64,000 nucleotides of DNA from Oricola cellulosilytica (GTDB lineage: Bacteria; Pseudomonadota; Alphaproteobacteria; Rhizobiales; Rhizobiaceae), in assembly GCF_019966575.1 (NCBI RefSeq), contig NZ_JAINFK010000001.1, forward strand, positions 372,001 through 436,000, written 5' to 3'. Position numbers and translations under genes: made by a program. Positions 18,373 to 26,085 of the stretch are shown piece after piece (positions within the stretch are counted from its first letter, which is position 1; each line of letters opens with the position of its first letter). The notes beneath the pieces were generated by a model. The model saw only the letters and a list, made by a program, of their open reading frames with translations. It was not told the origin of the DNA and searched no databases.

Positions 18373-20249
18373 CGGTGTCTCAGCATCCAATCGCCCTTAG
18401 AGGACTTTCGTTCACTGGGCCTGACTGCCCCCTCGCCGAGGTCGATTTTGACATTGGCCTGAATCTGCTTTTCGGCGCGTCTAACACCGGTAAATCCTTC
18501 ATGGTGAAGGTGCTCGACTTCATGCTGGGAAGTTCGCGACCCTTGCCCGAGATTAGTGAGCGCGATGGCTATGACCGTGCATGGCTCGCGCTAACCCTAC
18601 CCAGCCAAGGCGATGTGACTCTAATGCGATCGCTGGCTGGCGGCGCATTTGAGCTCCATTCGGGACATGTCTCGGCCGTGGAGCGTGGAAAGAATGTTCG
18701 CACGCTTTCGGCGCGTCACGACCGTTCGAATGACGACAATCTGTCCCAGCTCCTCCTGAACGAACTGGGGTTCGGCAGCAAGTCCATTGCAGTGGATGCC
18801 AATGGTAAGCAGCGGAGCCTCAGTTTCCGCGACATCGTTCGTTTTTGCCTCGTTGATGAGACGATCATTCAAAGTGAGACATCGCCCGTCGAGGCTGGCC
18901 AGTATACAACGGTGACGGCCGAGCGGAGTGTCTTCAAACTGATGCTCACAGGCGTCGATGACAGTGCCGTGGTGCCGATGGTCAACAAGACTGTTTTTCG
19001 GACGCAGACCAATGCCAAGTTGGAGATTCTCGACGAGATGATCGCCAACATCGACGAGAATCTCACAGCAGACTACCCCGATGCTAACGGCTTGGCGGAC
19101 CAGTATGAAAAGCTTACCGGTACTTTTACTGCGGCACAGGAGGAAGCTCAGCTCTCTCAGGATCACATACGCGCGCAACTTGACCGCAAGCGGGATGCTG
19201 CCAGCAAGCTGGCCGGAATTCAGCAGCGGCTTACCGAAGTCGCTATGAATCTGGTGCGCTTTGCGCAGCTGGACGAGGTTTATTCGTCGGACGTGCAGCG
19301 GCTCGAGACCGTCGAAGAGGCCGGGTTCCTTCTGTTGTTGGGGAGCGATAAAGACTGCCCGCTCTGCGGCGCCGCCCCTGATGCCCAAAGCCATGACCAC
19401 GGCCTAACTGACATCGAAGAAATTCGCGCCGCTTCTGCCGTCGAAATTGAGAAGATCGTCAGGCACCGAGCCTCTCTCATGGAGACTGTCAACGCGTTGA
19501 CCCTCGAGCGCGAAACATTGAGATCGGATCTCGCCACGCAAAGCACCGAGTTGGACAAGGCCGACGAAGAAATTCGTCGGCTGTCGCCGGAGGCTAGAGA
19601 AAAGCAGCAGTTATTGGCAGAGCTCACTTCAGTTCGGGACCATGTCAAACACGGCCTGGACCTATTGTCACAGAAGCAGGCTTTGGTGGATAGGCGAGCT
19701 GAGATGGCTAACGTAAAACCGGCATCCAATTCGGATAAGCCGCGTCTCGGGGTTTCCAGCACGGTGGCGCACGACTTCGCCCAAACCGTTAGTGACGTGT
19801 TGCGGGAGTGGCAATTCCCTGGAAAGCGCCACGTTACCTTCGATGAGGTTACGTATGATCTGCGGATCGATGGCAAACACAGGCGGGACAATGGCAAGGG
19901 TGTGCGGGCAGTCACTCACGCGGCGTTCAAGGTCGCATTGCTCATTTTCTGCCGGGAACGAGGCTTGCCGCACCCGGGTTTCCTAGTCCTGGATACGCCG
20001 CTACTGACATATCGCGACCCAATTCGGTCCAAGGAAGGGCCATTGGCGGCAGATGAGCAAGAACTTCGAAACACATCGCTTCGAGATTTTTTCTTCGAAC
20101 ACTTGGCGAGCCTCTCGTTCGCCGAGTTCATAATTGTCGAAAACATCGATCCCCCGTTAGGCATTGAAGAGCTCGGTCATACACAAGTCTTTACCTCCGA
20201 TCCAAATTCTGGCCGATTTGGCCTCTTCCCGTCTCGCGCCGGCGGGTGA
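18369..20249 (+). CDS. ABC-3C system ATPase, SMC/Rad50-like with zinc hook
   Basis: A 626-residue ABC ATPase. Walker A is GASNTGKS (residues 36-43), with coiled-coil arms at about 215-310 and 355-450 interrupted by a CPLC zinc hook at 330-333. GKGVRAVTHAAF (509-520) stands where the ABC signature would be, and GFLVLDTPLL (537-546) is Walker B, ending D-T-P rather than D-E-P. The arrangement resembles Rad50 and SMC proteins that clamp DNA. It is the last gene of the operon and begins in an ATGA overlap with the middle component. A sensor role that licenses the nuclease is inferred from the system's architecture. Confidence 0.85.
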   Translation: MTVSQHPIALRGLSFTGPDCPLAEVDFDIGLNLLFGASNTGKSFMVKVLDFMLGSSRPLPEISERDGYDRAWLALTLPSQGDVTLMRSLAGGAFELHSGHVSAVERGKNVRTLSARHDRSNDDNLSQLLLNELGFGSKSIAVDANGKQRSLSFRDIVRFCLVDETIIQSETSPVEAGQYTTVTAERSVFKLMLTGVDDSAVVPMVNKTVFRTQTNAKLEILDEMIANIDENLTADYPDANGLADQYEKLTGTFTAAQEEAQLSQDHIRAQLDRKRDAASKLAGIQQRLTEVAMNLVRFAQLDEVYSSDVQRLETVEEAGFLLLLGSDKDCPLCGAAPDAQSHDHGLTDIEEIRAASAVEIEKIVRHRASLMETVNALTLERETLRSDLATQSTELDKADEEIRRLSPEAREKQQLLAELTSVRDHVKHGLDLLSQKQALVDRRAEMANVKPASNSDKPRLGVSSTVAHDFAQTVSDVLREWQFPGKRHVTFDEVTYDLRIDGKHRRDNGKGVRAVTHAAFKVALLIFCRERGLPHPGFLVLDTPLLTYRDPIRSKEGPLAADEQELRNTSLRDFFFEHLASLSFAEFIIVENIDPPLGIEELGHTQVFTSDPNSGRFGLFPSRAGG

Positions 20250-20415
20250 ATGGCAGCAAAGCCATGGTCGGCCTTTAGGGAGCAGCTCAGTTGGCTTTAT
20301 TGGCCGGAATGAGGGCGCAAAGCGGTCAGACGTAGAGCGCGCGAATGGCACGAGGCCGAAAGCGCCGGTCAACGCCCAGCGGCACCCCGCCGCCTTCCCG
20401 CCCCGCGCGCGGGCG

Positions 20416-21537
20416 CTAGGCCGCAAGGGCGTCGAGGGGAAGCGCGATCCTGCGCACGAGGCCGTCGTCGCGGTAGTCCGTCTCGATCGATCCGCCCAAC
20501 TGGCGCTCGATGCTCAGGCTGATCAGCTTGGAGCCGAAGCCGGCCCTCATGCCGGTCGGGTCGGGCGCAGGGCCCTTGGTCTCGCGCCAATCGAGGGTCA
20601 ATTTGTCGCCGGCGACCTCCCAGGCGATGCCCAGATGACCCTGGTTGTCTGACAGCGCCCCGTATTTCGCGGCGTTGGTGGCAAGCTCGTGCAGGGCGAG
20701 CGCCAGCGCGGTCGTCGCCTTCGATCCGAGGGCGACGGCGGGGCCTTCCCACGTCACCTGCCCGAGATGCGCGTGGTAATGCGGCTCGAGAATCGTCGAA
20801 AGGAGCCTCTGAAACGGGATCGAAGGACCCGAGCCCGCGCCGAGGGCCACGGGAATGATCAGCTCGTGCGCCTGCACCAACGCCTTGATGCGCAATTCCA
20901 CCGCCGTGGCGAATTCATCGACGGAATCCTTCTGCCGCCGGCTCTGCCGGATGATGCTGGAGACATTGGCAAAGAGGTTCTTGATGCGGTGGCTGAGCTC
21001 GTCGAGCACGAGCTGGCGCTCGGCTGCGGCATGGCGAAGGGCAAGCTCGGCCTCGAGAACATGCGACAGGTCCTGCAGGGACTGAAGCTCGTCCTTCGTC
21101 CATTCGCGGGGCGAGCTATCGATCGCGCAGAAGGCGCCGAGCGTCTGCCCGTCCGGCGCATGCACCGGGACGCCGAGATAGGCGACGACGCCGAGATCGG
21201 GAATCGCCAGATTGTCCTTCAGAAGCGGATGGTCGCGCGCGTCGCTCACACCGAGCGGCCGGTCGGCGCTGACGACATACTGGCAGAAGGAATGGGTGAG
21301 CGGGGTTTCGCGCGGGCTCTCCAGACCGATCTGCGCCTTGAAGAACTGACGCTCACCATCGACCAGCGACACCAGCCCGACCGGCGTGCCGGTGATGCGC
21401 GTCGCCAGCCGGACGGCGCGGTCGAAGGCCTCCTCGGGAAGGCTGTCCATCAGGCCGGTGGCCTTGAGGGCGGCGAGGCGTTCGGGGTCGTTCAGCCTCG
21501 TCTCGTGGCCGTCCGGTTGGGTCTCCGAAAATTTCAT
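20416..21537 (-). CDS. GAF-domain HWE histidine kinase
   Basis: A 373-residue soluble sensor kinase. A GAF domain occupies about residues 15-165 (SLVDGERQFFKAQIG, SFCQYVV, YLGVPVHAPDGQTLGAFCAID). The HWE kinase core has the phosphoacceptor region LVLDELSHRIKNLFANVSS, the N-box HELATNAAKYGAL and the W-x-E motif in DWRETKGP. GFGSKLISLSIERQLGG is the G-box-like loop. There is no membrane segment. HWE kinases often act in the general stress response and light or redox sensing. The start is uncertain: ATG at 21537 or GTG at 21549, both with GAG-rich sequence upstream. It follows a receiver-domain gene on the same strand. Confidence 0.85.
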   Translation of the reverse strand: MKFSETQPDGHETRLNDPERLAALKATGLMDSLPEEAFDRAVRLATRITGTPVGLVSLVDGERQFFKAQIGLESPRETPLTHSFCQYVVSADRPLGVSDARDHPLLKDNLAIPDLGVVAYLGVPVHAPDGQTLGAFCAIDSSPREWTKDELQSLQDLSHVLEAELALRHAAAERQLVLDELSHRIKNLFANVSSIIRQSRRQKDSVDEFATAVELRIKALVQAHELIIPVALGAGSGPSIPFQRLLSTILEPHYHAHLGQVTWEGPAVALGSKATTALALALHELATNAAKYGALSDNQGHLGIAWEVAGDKLTLDWRETKGPAPDPTGMRAGFGSKLISLSIERQLGGSIETDYRDDGLVRRIALPLDALAA

Positions 21538-21737
21538 ATGCAGCGTCACCCTCTCACCGCCCTCCGCTGTCTTCCGCGAAGGACGATCCAAGCGGCCATC
21601 CCCGAGACCGCCGGGCGCGTTTTCATGGTCACTGAACAACTTACCCTGCCCAAAGTCAAAACCCGACAACCGTGTCGGGGCCCGGCGTGAGGGATTATTC
21701 CGCATGGGTCAATAGCAGTATCTTGCAGCAGGGCGTC

Positions 21738-22112
21738 TCAGGCCGCGCCGCCGATCAGCGGACACAGCGCCTCGGCCAGACGTTCCGGAGGAGTCGGCTT
21801 GATGAACACCGGCGAATCCGGATAGCGGCCCCGAAGATCCTTCGGAAGCGCGACACCGGTGCAGAAGACCACCGGTATGCCGGCCGCCAGGAGTTTCTCG
21901 GCCAGGGGCGTCACCTCGCCATCGAGCAGGTTCACATCGAGGATAGCGCCGTCGGGACTGTGTTCGGCCGCAGCCGTCAAGGCCTCGCCGATCCGCGCGA
22001 ACGGACCGATCACCTCTGCGTCGCAGGCCTCAAGCTCGGCCGCCAGATCCATGGCCACCAGCATGTTGTCTTCAGCGACAAGGATCCTGGCTCCGCGCAT
22101 ACAAGGACTCAT
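21738..22112 (-). CDS. Single-domain response regulator (receiver)
   Basis: A 124-residue CheY-like receiver. The acidic pocket is in RILVAEDNMLVA, the phosphoacceptor Asp lies in GAILDVNLLDGE, the Thr in VVFCTG and the Lys in VFIKP. No output domain is present, so it probably passes phosphoryl groups or binds a partner. It starts with ATG at 22112, eight bases after the stop of the PAS-HWE kinase and with GGAG about ten bases before, so the pair is cotranscribed. Confidence 0.9.
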   Translation of the reverse strand: MSPCMRGARILVAEDNMLVAMDLAAELEACDAEVIGPFARIGEALTAAAEHSPDGAILDVNLLDGEVTPLAEKLLAAGIPVVFCTGVALPKDLRGRYPDSPVFIKPTPPERLAEALCPLIGGAA

Positions 22113-22119
22113 GTCTCGT

Positions 22120-23562
22120 TTACTCCGTAACCGGTGCATAGGGATTGGGTGCGGCGGCACCGAGGGTGGCGCGTATCCGCACCTCGATGCCTTCCGGCGG
22201 GAAGCGGATTTCAGTCGACCCATCCAGTTGCCGGCCGAGCAGGCGCTCCAAGAGAACCGATCCGAAGCCGCTCCTCGCCGGGGTCTCGACCGGCGGGCCG
22301 CCGCGCTCCACCCAGTCGATGAGGATCTTGCGGCCGTCCCCGCAGTCCTCAACGCTCCACGTGACGCTGACCCGGCCGGCATCATTGGAGAGCGCGCCGT
22401 ATTTGACGGCATTGGTCGTGAGCTCGTGCACGGCCATGGACAGCGCCACCGCGGCGTCGTTGGGCAGCGCGACCGCCGGTCCCTCAAGCGCCACGCGGCT
22501 GCCGTCGTCATAGGGGCCAAGCTCGTTGAGGAAGATGTCACGCAGGCGCGTGCCGGCGCGCGTGCCTTCGGTCAGCAGGGTGTGGCTGCGCGCAAGCGCT
22601 GCTATGCGGCCGGTCAGGCCCCTGCTGAACGCTTCCATCGTCGGCGAGTTCCGCAGCGTGAAGCCGACGATCGACTGGACGGTCGCGAGATTGTTCTTCA
22701 CCCGGTGGTGGAGTTCCTGCACCAGCAGGTTGCGTCGTTCCTCGGCTTCCTTGCGTTCGTCGATGTCGATCACCGAGCCGATGTAACCGAGAAAGTCGCC
22801 GTTCGGGCCGAAACGCGGGGCCGCCGCGTCCATCACCCACCGGTAGACGCCGTCCGCCCGCTGCAGGCGGTATTCGCTTTGAAAGGCCTCACGACGCTGG
22901 TCCGCGGCAAGGAAGACCCGCTTGGCTTCCTCCCGGTCCTCGGGATGAATCGTCTCAAGCCACCCCAGGCCGAGCGCATCCTCCAGCGACTGGCCGGTAA
23001 AGTCGCAGAAGAGCCTGTTCACATACGTGCAGCAGCCATCCGCGCCGGTTACCCACAGCATCACCGGGGCGTTATCGGCCATGTTGCGGAACCGTTCCTC
23101 GCTTTCCCTGAGCGCATTCTCGCGCGCCTTTTCCTCGGCAATGCCGCGGACCTCGATGATCGTTCCGACCGGCGCTCCGCTGTCGTCCCTGATCGGGCTC
23201 GCGGTGAAGGCGACCGGGTAAAAGCTTCCGTCCTTGTGAACGAACACCTCCTCGCCCTGCATCCGGTTTCGCTCCGGGAAGGCCCGGTCGATCGGGCATT
23301 CCTCCAACGGATAGGGACGACCGTCCGGCCGGGTATGGTGGACGACATCGTGCAGGGCACGCCCCCGTGTCTCCTCGAGCGTATAACCGGTCAGACGCTC
23401 GGCGGCCGCATTCATGTAGGTGCATTGCTGCCGCTCGTTCATCAGGAAGATGGCAACGGTCGCATTGTCGAGGACAGCGTTCAGCCGGCGCTGGACCTCC
23501 TGAAACCCTTCCGGGTCCGTGTCCTGACGCCTTCCGCCGCAATCCTGCGTCCGCTTGTCCAT
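22120..23562 (-). CDS. Dual-PAS HWE histidine kinase
   Basis: A 480-residue soluble kinase. Two PAS domains are present: one at about residues 22-145 (LDNATVAIFLMNERQQCTYMN, GYTLEETRG) and a second, PAS/PAC, at about 155-275 (RFRNMADNAPVMLWVTG, LGYIGSVIDIDERKEAEER). The HWE core follows: LLVQELHHRVKNNLATVQSI (phosphoacceptor His), HELTTNAVKYGALS (N-box) and DWVERGGP (W-x-E). It has no membrane helix and no cofactor-specific cysteine near NCRFLQP-type LOV motifs, so the sensed signal is unknown. A GGAAC-N19-TT motif lies about 40-65 bp upstream. The adjacent receiver protein is the likely partner. Confidence 0.9.
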   Translation of the reverse strand: MDKRTQDCGGRRQDTDPEGFQEVQRRLNAVLDNATVAIFLMNERQQCTYMNAAAERLTGYTLEETRGRALHDVVHHTRPDGRPYPLEECPIDRAFPERNRMQGEEVFVHKDGSFYPVAFTASPIRDDSGAPVGTIIEVRGIAEEKARENALRESEERFRNMADNAPVMLWVTGADGCCTYVNRLFCDFTGQSLEDALGLGWLETIHPEDREEAKRVFLAADQRREAFQSEYRLQRADGVYRWVMDAAAPRFGPNGDFLGYIGSVIDIDERKEAEERRNLLVQELHHRVKNNLATVQSIVGFTLRNSPTMEAFSRGLTGRIAALARSHTLLTEGTRAGTRLRDIFLNELGPYDDGSRVALEGPAVALPNDAAVALSMAVHELTTNAVKYGALSNDAGRVSVTWSVEDCGDGRKILIDWVERGGPPVETPARSGFGSVLLERLLGRQLDGSTEIRFPPEGIEVRIRATLGAAAPNPYAPVTE

Positions 23563-23600
23563 TTCTCTCCGGTTTCCCTGTGCAACGCATCAGAACGCTC

Positions 23601-23626
23601 AACAGCCGAAGAGCCCCTTTAGTTCC
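23601..23626 (-). promoter_or_regulatory. Putative EcfG/RpoE2-type promoter of the PAS-HWE kinase operon
   Basis: On the minus strand GGAAC (23622-23626) is followed after 19 bases by TT (23601-23602). This fits the rhizobial RpoE2 consensus GGAAC-N18/19-TT. The predicted transcript would start roughly 30 bases before the kinase ATG. The motif is short, so a chance match is possible. Confidence 0.45.
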
Positions 23627-23724
23627 CCGAAGGAGACGGGTCCGGACCAGCCGGGTTGGGCGAAACTGCCCGGAAAACCGGGATATTCAGATAAAAGAAC
23701 GACGTCAGGGAACCTTCCAGCGCT

Positions 23725-23749
23725 GGAACCCCGTTGCACTCCCCGTATT
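23725..23749 (+). promoter_or_regulatory. Putative EcfG/RpoE2-type promoter of the DUF305 gene
   Basis: GGAAC (23725-23729) and TT (23748-23749) are 18 bases apart, in line with GGAAC-N18/19-TT. The AAGGGAG ribosome binding site and the ATG at 23774 follow at about 10 and 25 bases. An overlapping GGAAC at 23709 has less fitting spacing. Confidence 0.45.
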
Positions 23750-23773
23750 CACGTTCTGAAGGGAGACGTTGCC

Positions 23774-24658
23774 ATGTCGTATTGGCGTTTTTTCGCGATG
23801 ATCCTCACCTCCACGGTGGTGATGTTCGGGCTGATGTATCTGAACACCTACCTTTTCAGCCACCTGTTCTGGTCGGAGACCAGGAGCTACATGGCGCTGC
23901 TGATGGGCGCGGCGATGGCGATCATCATGCTCGCCTACATGCTGTCGATGTACTCCAACAAGACGCTCAACATGGCGATCTTCGGCGGCGCGGCGGTGGT
24001 CTTCCTCGTGGCGCTGTGGCTGGTCCGCAGCCAGATCACGGTCGGCGACACCAGCTACATGCGCGCCATGATCCCGCACCACTCGATCGCGATCATGACC
24101 TCGAGCCGCGCCAATATCTCCGATCCGCGCGCGCGCAAGCTCGCCGACGAGATCATCTATGCGCAGGACAAGGAAATCGCCGAGATGCGGTACCTGATCA
24201 ACGATATCGAGGCTTCCGGCGACGCAACCGAACAGGGCAGCGACGCGCCGGCGCAGATCGTCAGCCTCGAGGAAGCGCTGTCGACGGCTGAGGTCGCCAT
24301 TCTCGATCCGGAATTCATGAAGGACGACGAGATCGCCCAGCTGTTCCCGAACGGCGCGGCCTGCACCTTCACCTATACGCCCGACAGCCCGCCGGTTCTG
24401 GCCATCGGCCCGCAGGAAGGCGGCGGCGCAGCGGCGCTCGTCAAGATCAGCGGCGATCTGGTGCAGCTCGATGCGGCAACGGGCGAGGCGTCGGAGCCGG
24501 CGCTCCAGGCCGAGGGCATCTCGGTGCGCGTCGCGGCCGCCGAGGAAGGCGACAGTCTGGACGCGACCGCAGCGGAGCCGGCGGAGGCCAATCTGGTGCT
24601 GGAGCTCGATGCGGGCCTGCGCGCCGGCTTCCGCGGCTTCTACCGCTGCGCCGGATAA
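23774..24658 (+). CDS. DUF305 membrane protein with extended C-terminal domain
   Basis: A 294-residue protein. Three membrane helices are visible at about residues 5-28, 38-61 and 66-88. The DUF305 core follows with the metal-type motif MIPHHSIAIMTS near residues 100-110 and RKLADEIIYAQDKEIAEMRYLI. The C-terminal ~150 residues (PNGAACTFTYTPDSPPVLAI to AGFRGFYRCAG) form a beta-rich domain of unknown family, probably on the same side of the membrane as DUF305. DUF305 proteins are linked to metal handling, chiefly copper. It heads a two-gene unit with the glutaredoxin-MauE protein (24 bp gap). Confidence 0.8.
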   Translation: MSYWRFFAMILTSTVVMFGLMYLNTYLFSHLFWSETRSYMALLMGAAMAIIMLAYMLSMYSNKTLNMAIFGGAAVVFLVALWLVRSQITVGDTSYMRAMIPHHSIAIMTSSRANISDPRARKLADEIIYAQDKEIAEMRYLINDIEASGDATEQGSDAPAQIVSLEEALSTAEVAILDPEFMKDDEIAQLFPNGAACTFTYTPDSPPVLAIGPQEGGGAAALVKISGDLVQLDAATGEASEPALQAEGISVRVAAAEEGDSLDATAAEPAEANLVLELDAGLRAGFRGFYRCAG

Positions 24659-24682
24659 CGAAGAACCCGAGGAGATCCAGCA

Positions 24683-25441
24683 ATGCCGCAGACCGCCCAG
24701 AAAGACGCCAAGCTCTACCGGATGGTTACGGACGACCATGTCTGTCCCTACGGCCTGAAGGCAAAGGACCTGCTCGAGCGGGAGGGCTTTGCGGTCGACG
24801 ATCACAAGCTGCGGAGCCGCGAAGAGACCGACGCGTTCATGGCAGACCACAATGTGGAAACCACGCCGCAGGTGTTCATCGACGGCAAGCGGATCGGCGG
24901 TTACGAAGCATTGCGAGAACATCTCGGCCACGAGGTGAGTGACGAGGAGGAAACCTCCTACCGTCCGGTCATCGCGATCTTCTCGGTCGCCCTGCTGATG
25001 GCGCTCGGCCTCAGCTGGACGTTCTCCGGCTCCATCCTGACGCTGCGCGCCTTCGAGTGGTTCATCGCCATCTCGATGTGTCTGCTGGCAGTGCAGAAAT
25101 TGCAGGACATCGAGAGCTTCTCGACCATGTTCCTGAACTACGACCTGCTGGCCCAGCGCTGGGTGCGGTACGGCTATGTCTACCCGTTCGGCGAAGCGCT
25201 GGCGGGAATCCTGATGGTTGCCGGCGCGCTGATCTGGATCGCCTCGCCCGTGGCGCTGTTTATCGGCACAATCGGCGCGATATCGGTGTTCAAGGCGGTC
25301 TATATCGACAAGCGCGAACTGAAATGCGCCTGCGTCGGCGGCAGCAGCAAGGTGCCGCTCGGCTTCGTGTCGCTGACCGAAAACCTGATGATGGTATTCA
25401 TGGGCATATGGATGGCGGTCAGATGGGGCGCGGGCCTATGA
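24683..25441 (+). CDS. Glutaredoxin-MauE (DoxX-like) fusion protein
   Basis: A 252-residue protein. Residues 1-85 are a glutaredoxin: DHVCPYGLKAKDLL replaces the usual C-P-Y-C with C-P-Y-G (monothiol), and TTPQVFIDGKRIGGYEALREH is the glutathione-binding half. Residues about 95-250 hold four membrane helices of the MauE/DoxX type (for example FSVALLMALGLSWTFSGSI, LAGILMVAGALIWIASPVALFIG), with a C-A-C pair in ELKCACVGGSSKVPLGFVSL. MauE proteins help form disulfides in periplasmic enzymes. The fusion could pass reducing equivalents across the membrane. It follows the DUF305 gene and is convergent with the GNAT gene. Confidence 0.8.
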   Translation: MPQTAQKDAKLYRMVTDDHVCPYGLKAKDLLEREGFAVDDHKLRSREETDAFMADHNVETTPQVFIDGKRIGGYEALREHLGHEVSDEEETSYRPVIAIFSVALLMALGLSWTFSGSILTLRAFEWFIAISMCLLAVQKLQDIESFSTMFLNYDLLAQRWVRYGYVYPFGEALAGILMVAGALIWIASPVALFIGTIGAISVFKAVYIDKRELKCACVGGSSKVPLGFVSLTENLMMVFMGIWMAVRWGAGL

Positions 25442-25442
25442 C

Positions 25443-25883
25443 CTATGGGCGGCGCCGGGTCATGATCACCGCGTCCTCGCCATCGGCATAATTGTTGGCC
25501 CGGATGCCCGACCTGTCGAAACCGTGACGCTTGTAGAAGCGGATAGCCGCTCTATTGGTCGGCCGGACGAAAAGGCGGACCGTCCTGCGGCGGGCGAGCG
25601 TCATCGCCTCGGCGAGAAGCGCTTCACCGATGCCGCCGCCGCGCAGGGAAGTTTTCACCGCGATGTAATCAAGCGCGGTCCACGGGCGAAAGGGGCGGTT
25701 GTTGAGGACGGCATAGCCGACCACAACGCCGCCGCGCTCGGCAGCGATGACATCGGTGCGGCCGCCGATAAGGAAAGCCTCGAAACCCTCGCGGGTCAGG
25801 CAATGGGGGTCCTCGCCGAACGCCTCGCGCTGGAGCGAAAGCAGCACATCGACGTCGCTGTCGCACGCCGTGCGTAAGGTCAT
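25443..25883 (-). CDS. GNAT-family N-acetyltransferase
   Basis: A 146-residue acetyltransferase. The core strand YAVLNNRPF, the acetyl-CoA loop SLRGGGIGEALLAEAM (G-x-G-I-G) and the C-terminal VRPTNRAAIRFYKRHGF are all intact. The substrate is unknown. The ATG at 25883 fits the domain start; an in-frame ATG at 25922 would add 13 residues. It converges with the glutaredoxin-MauE gene (one base between stops) and is divergent from the cytochrome c gene, with an FNR/FixK-type box between them. Confidence 0.85.
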   Translation of the reverse strand: MTLRTACDSDVDVLLSLQREAFGEDPHCLTREGFEAFLIGGRTDVIAAERGGVVVGYAVLNNRPFRPWTALDYIAVKTSLRGGGIGEALLAEAMTLARRRTVRLFVRPTNRAAIRFYKRHGFDRSGIRANNYADGEDAVIMTRRRP

Positions 25884-26017
25884 TTCTGCCCGATCCGTGC
25901 GCCGTCTTTCAAATGCAGCCATACCGCCGCCTCTTCAGAGTCCGCGAAATCTAGGCGGACAACGTTTCCAGTCTCTAAAGAGCCCTGCACAGACGCTGCC
26001 TTTCCCGCCACCTCATT

Positions 26018-26031
26018 TTGACATGCATCAA
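26018..26031. promoter_or_regulatory. FNR/FixK-type box
   Basis: TTGACATGCATCAA is a one-mismatch copy of the palindromic consensus TTGAT-N4-ATCAA. It lies 55 bp before the cytochrome c ATG, and 135 bp from the start of the divergent GNAT gene. The position suits activation of the cytochrome gene under low oxygen. Confidence 0.7.
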
Positions 26032-26062
26032 GGCTTTCCGGGACCACATCGTATCCTCTGAA

Positions 26063-26079
26063 GCTCCTTTGAAAGGAGC
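26063..26079 (+). promoter_or_regulatory. Inverted repeat covering the cytochrome c ribosome binding site
   Basis: GCTCCTTTGAAAGGAGC is a 17-base palindrome. Folded as RNA it gives a six-base stem with a five-base loop, and its right arm contains AAGGAG, the ribosome binding site for the ATG at 26086. The structure could limit translation; this is inference. Confidence 0.5.
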
Positions 26080-26085
26080 CAGACG

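Noticed and set aside
15700-20400. Prophage or insertion sequence
   Set aside because: No integrase, transposase, terminal inverted repeat or phage structural gene was recognised; only imperfect direct repeats were found.
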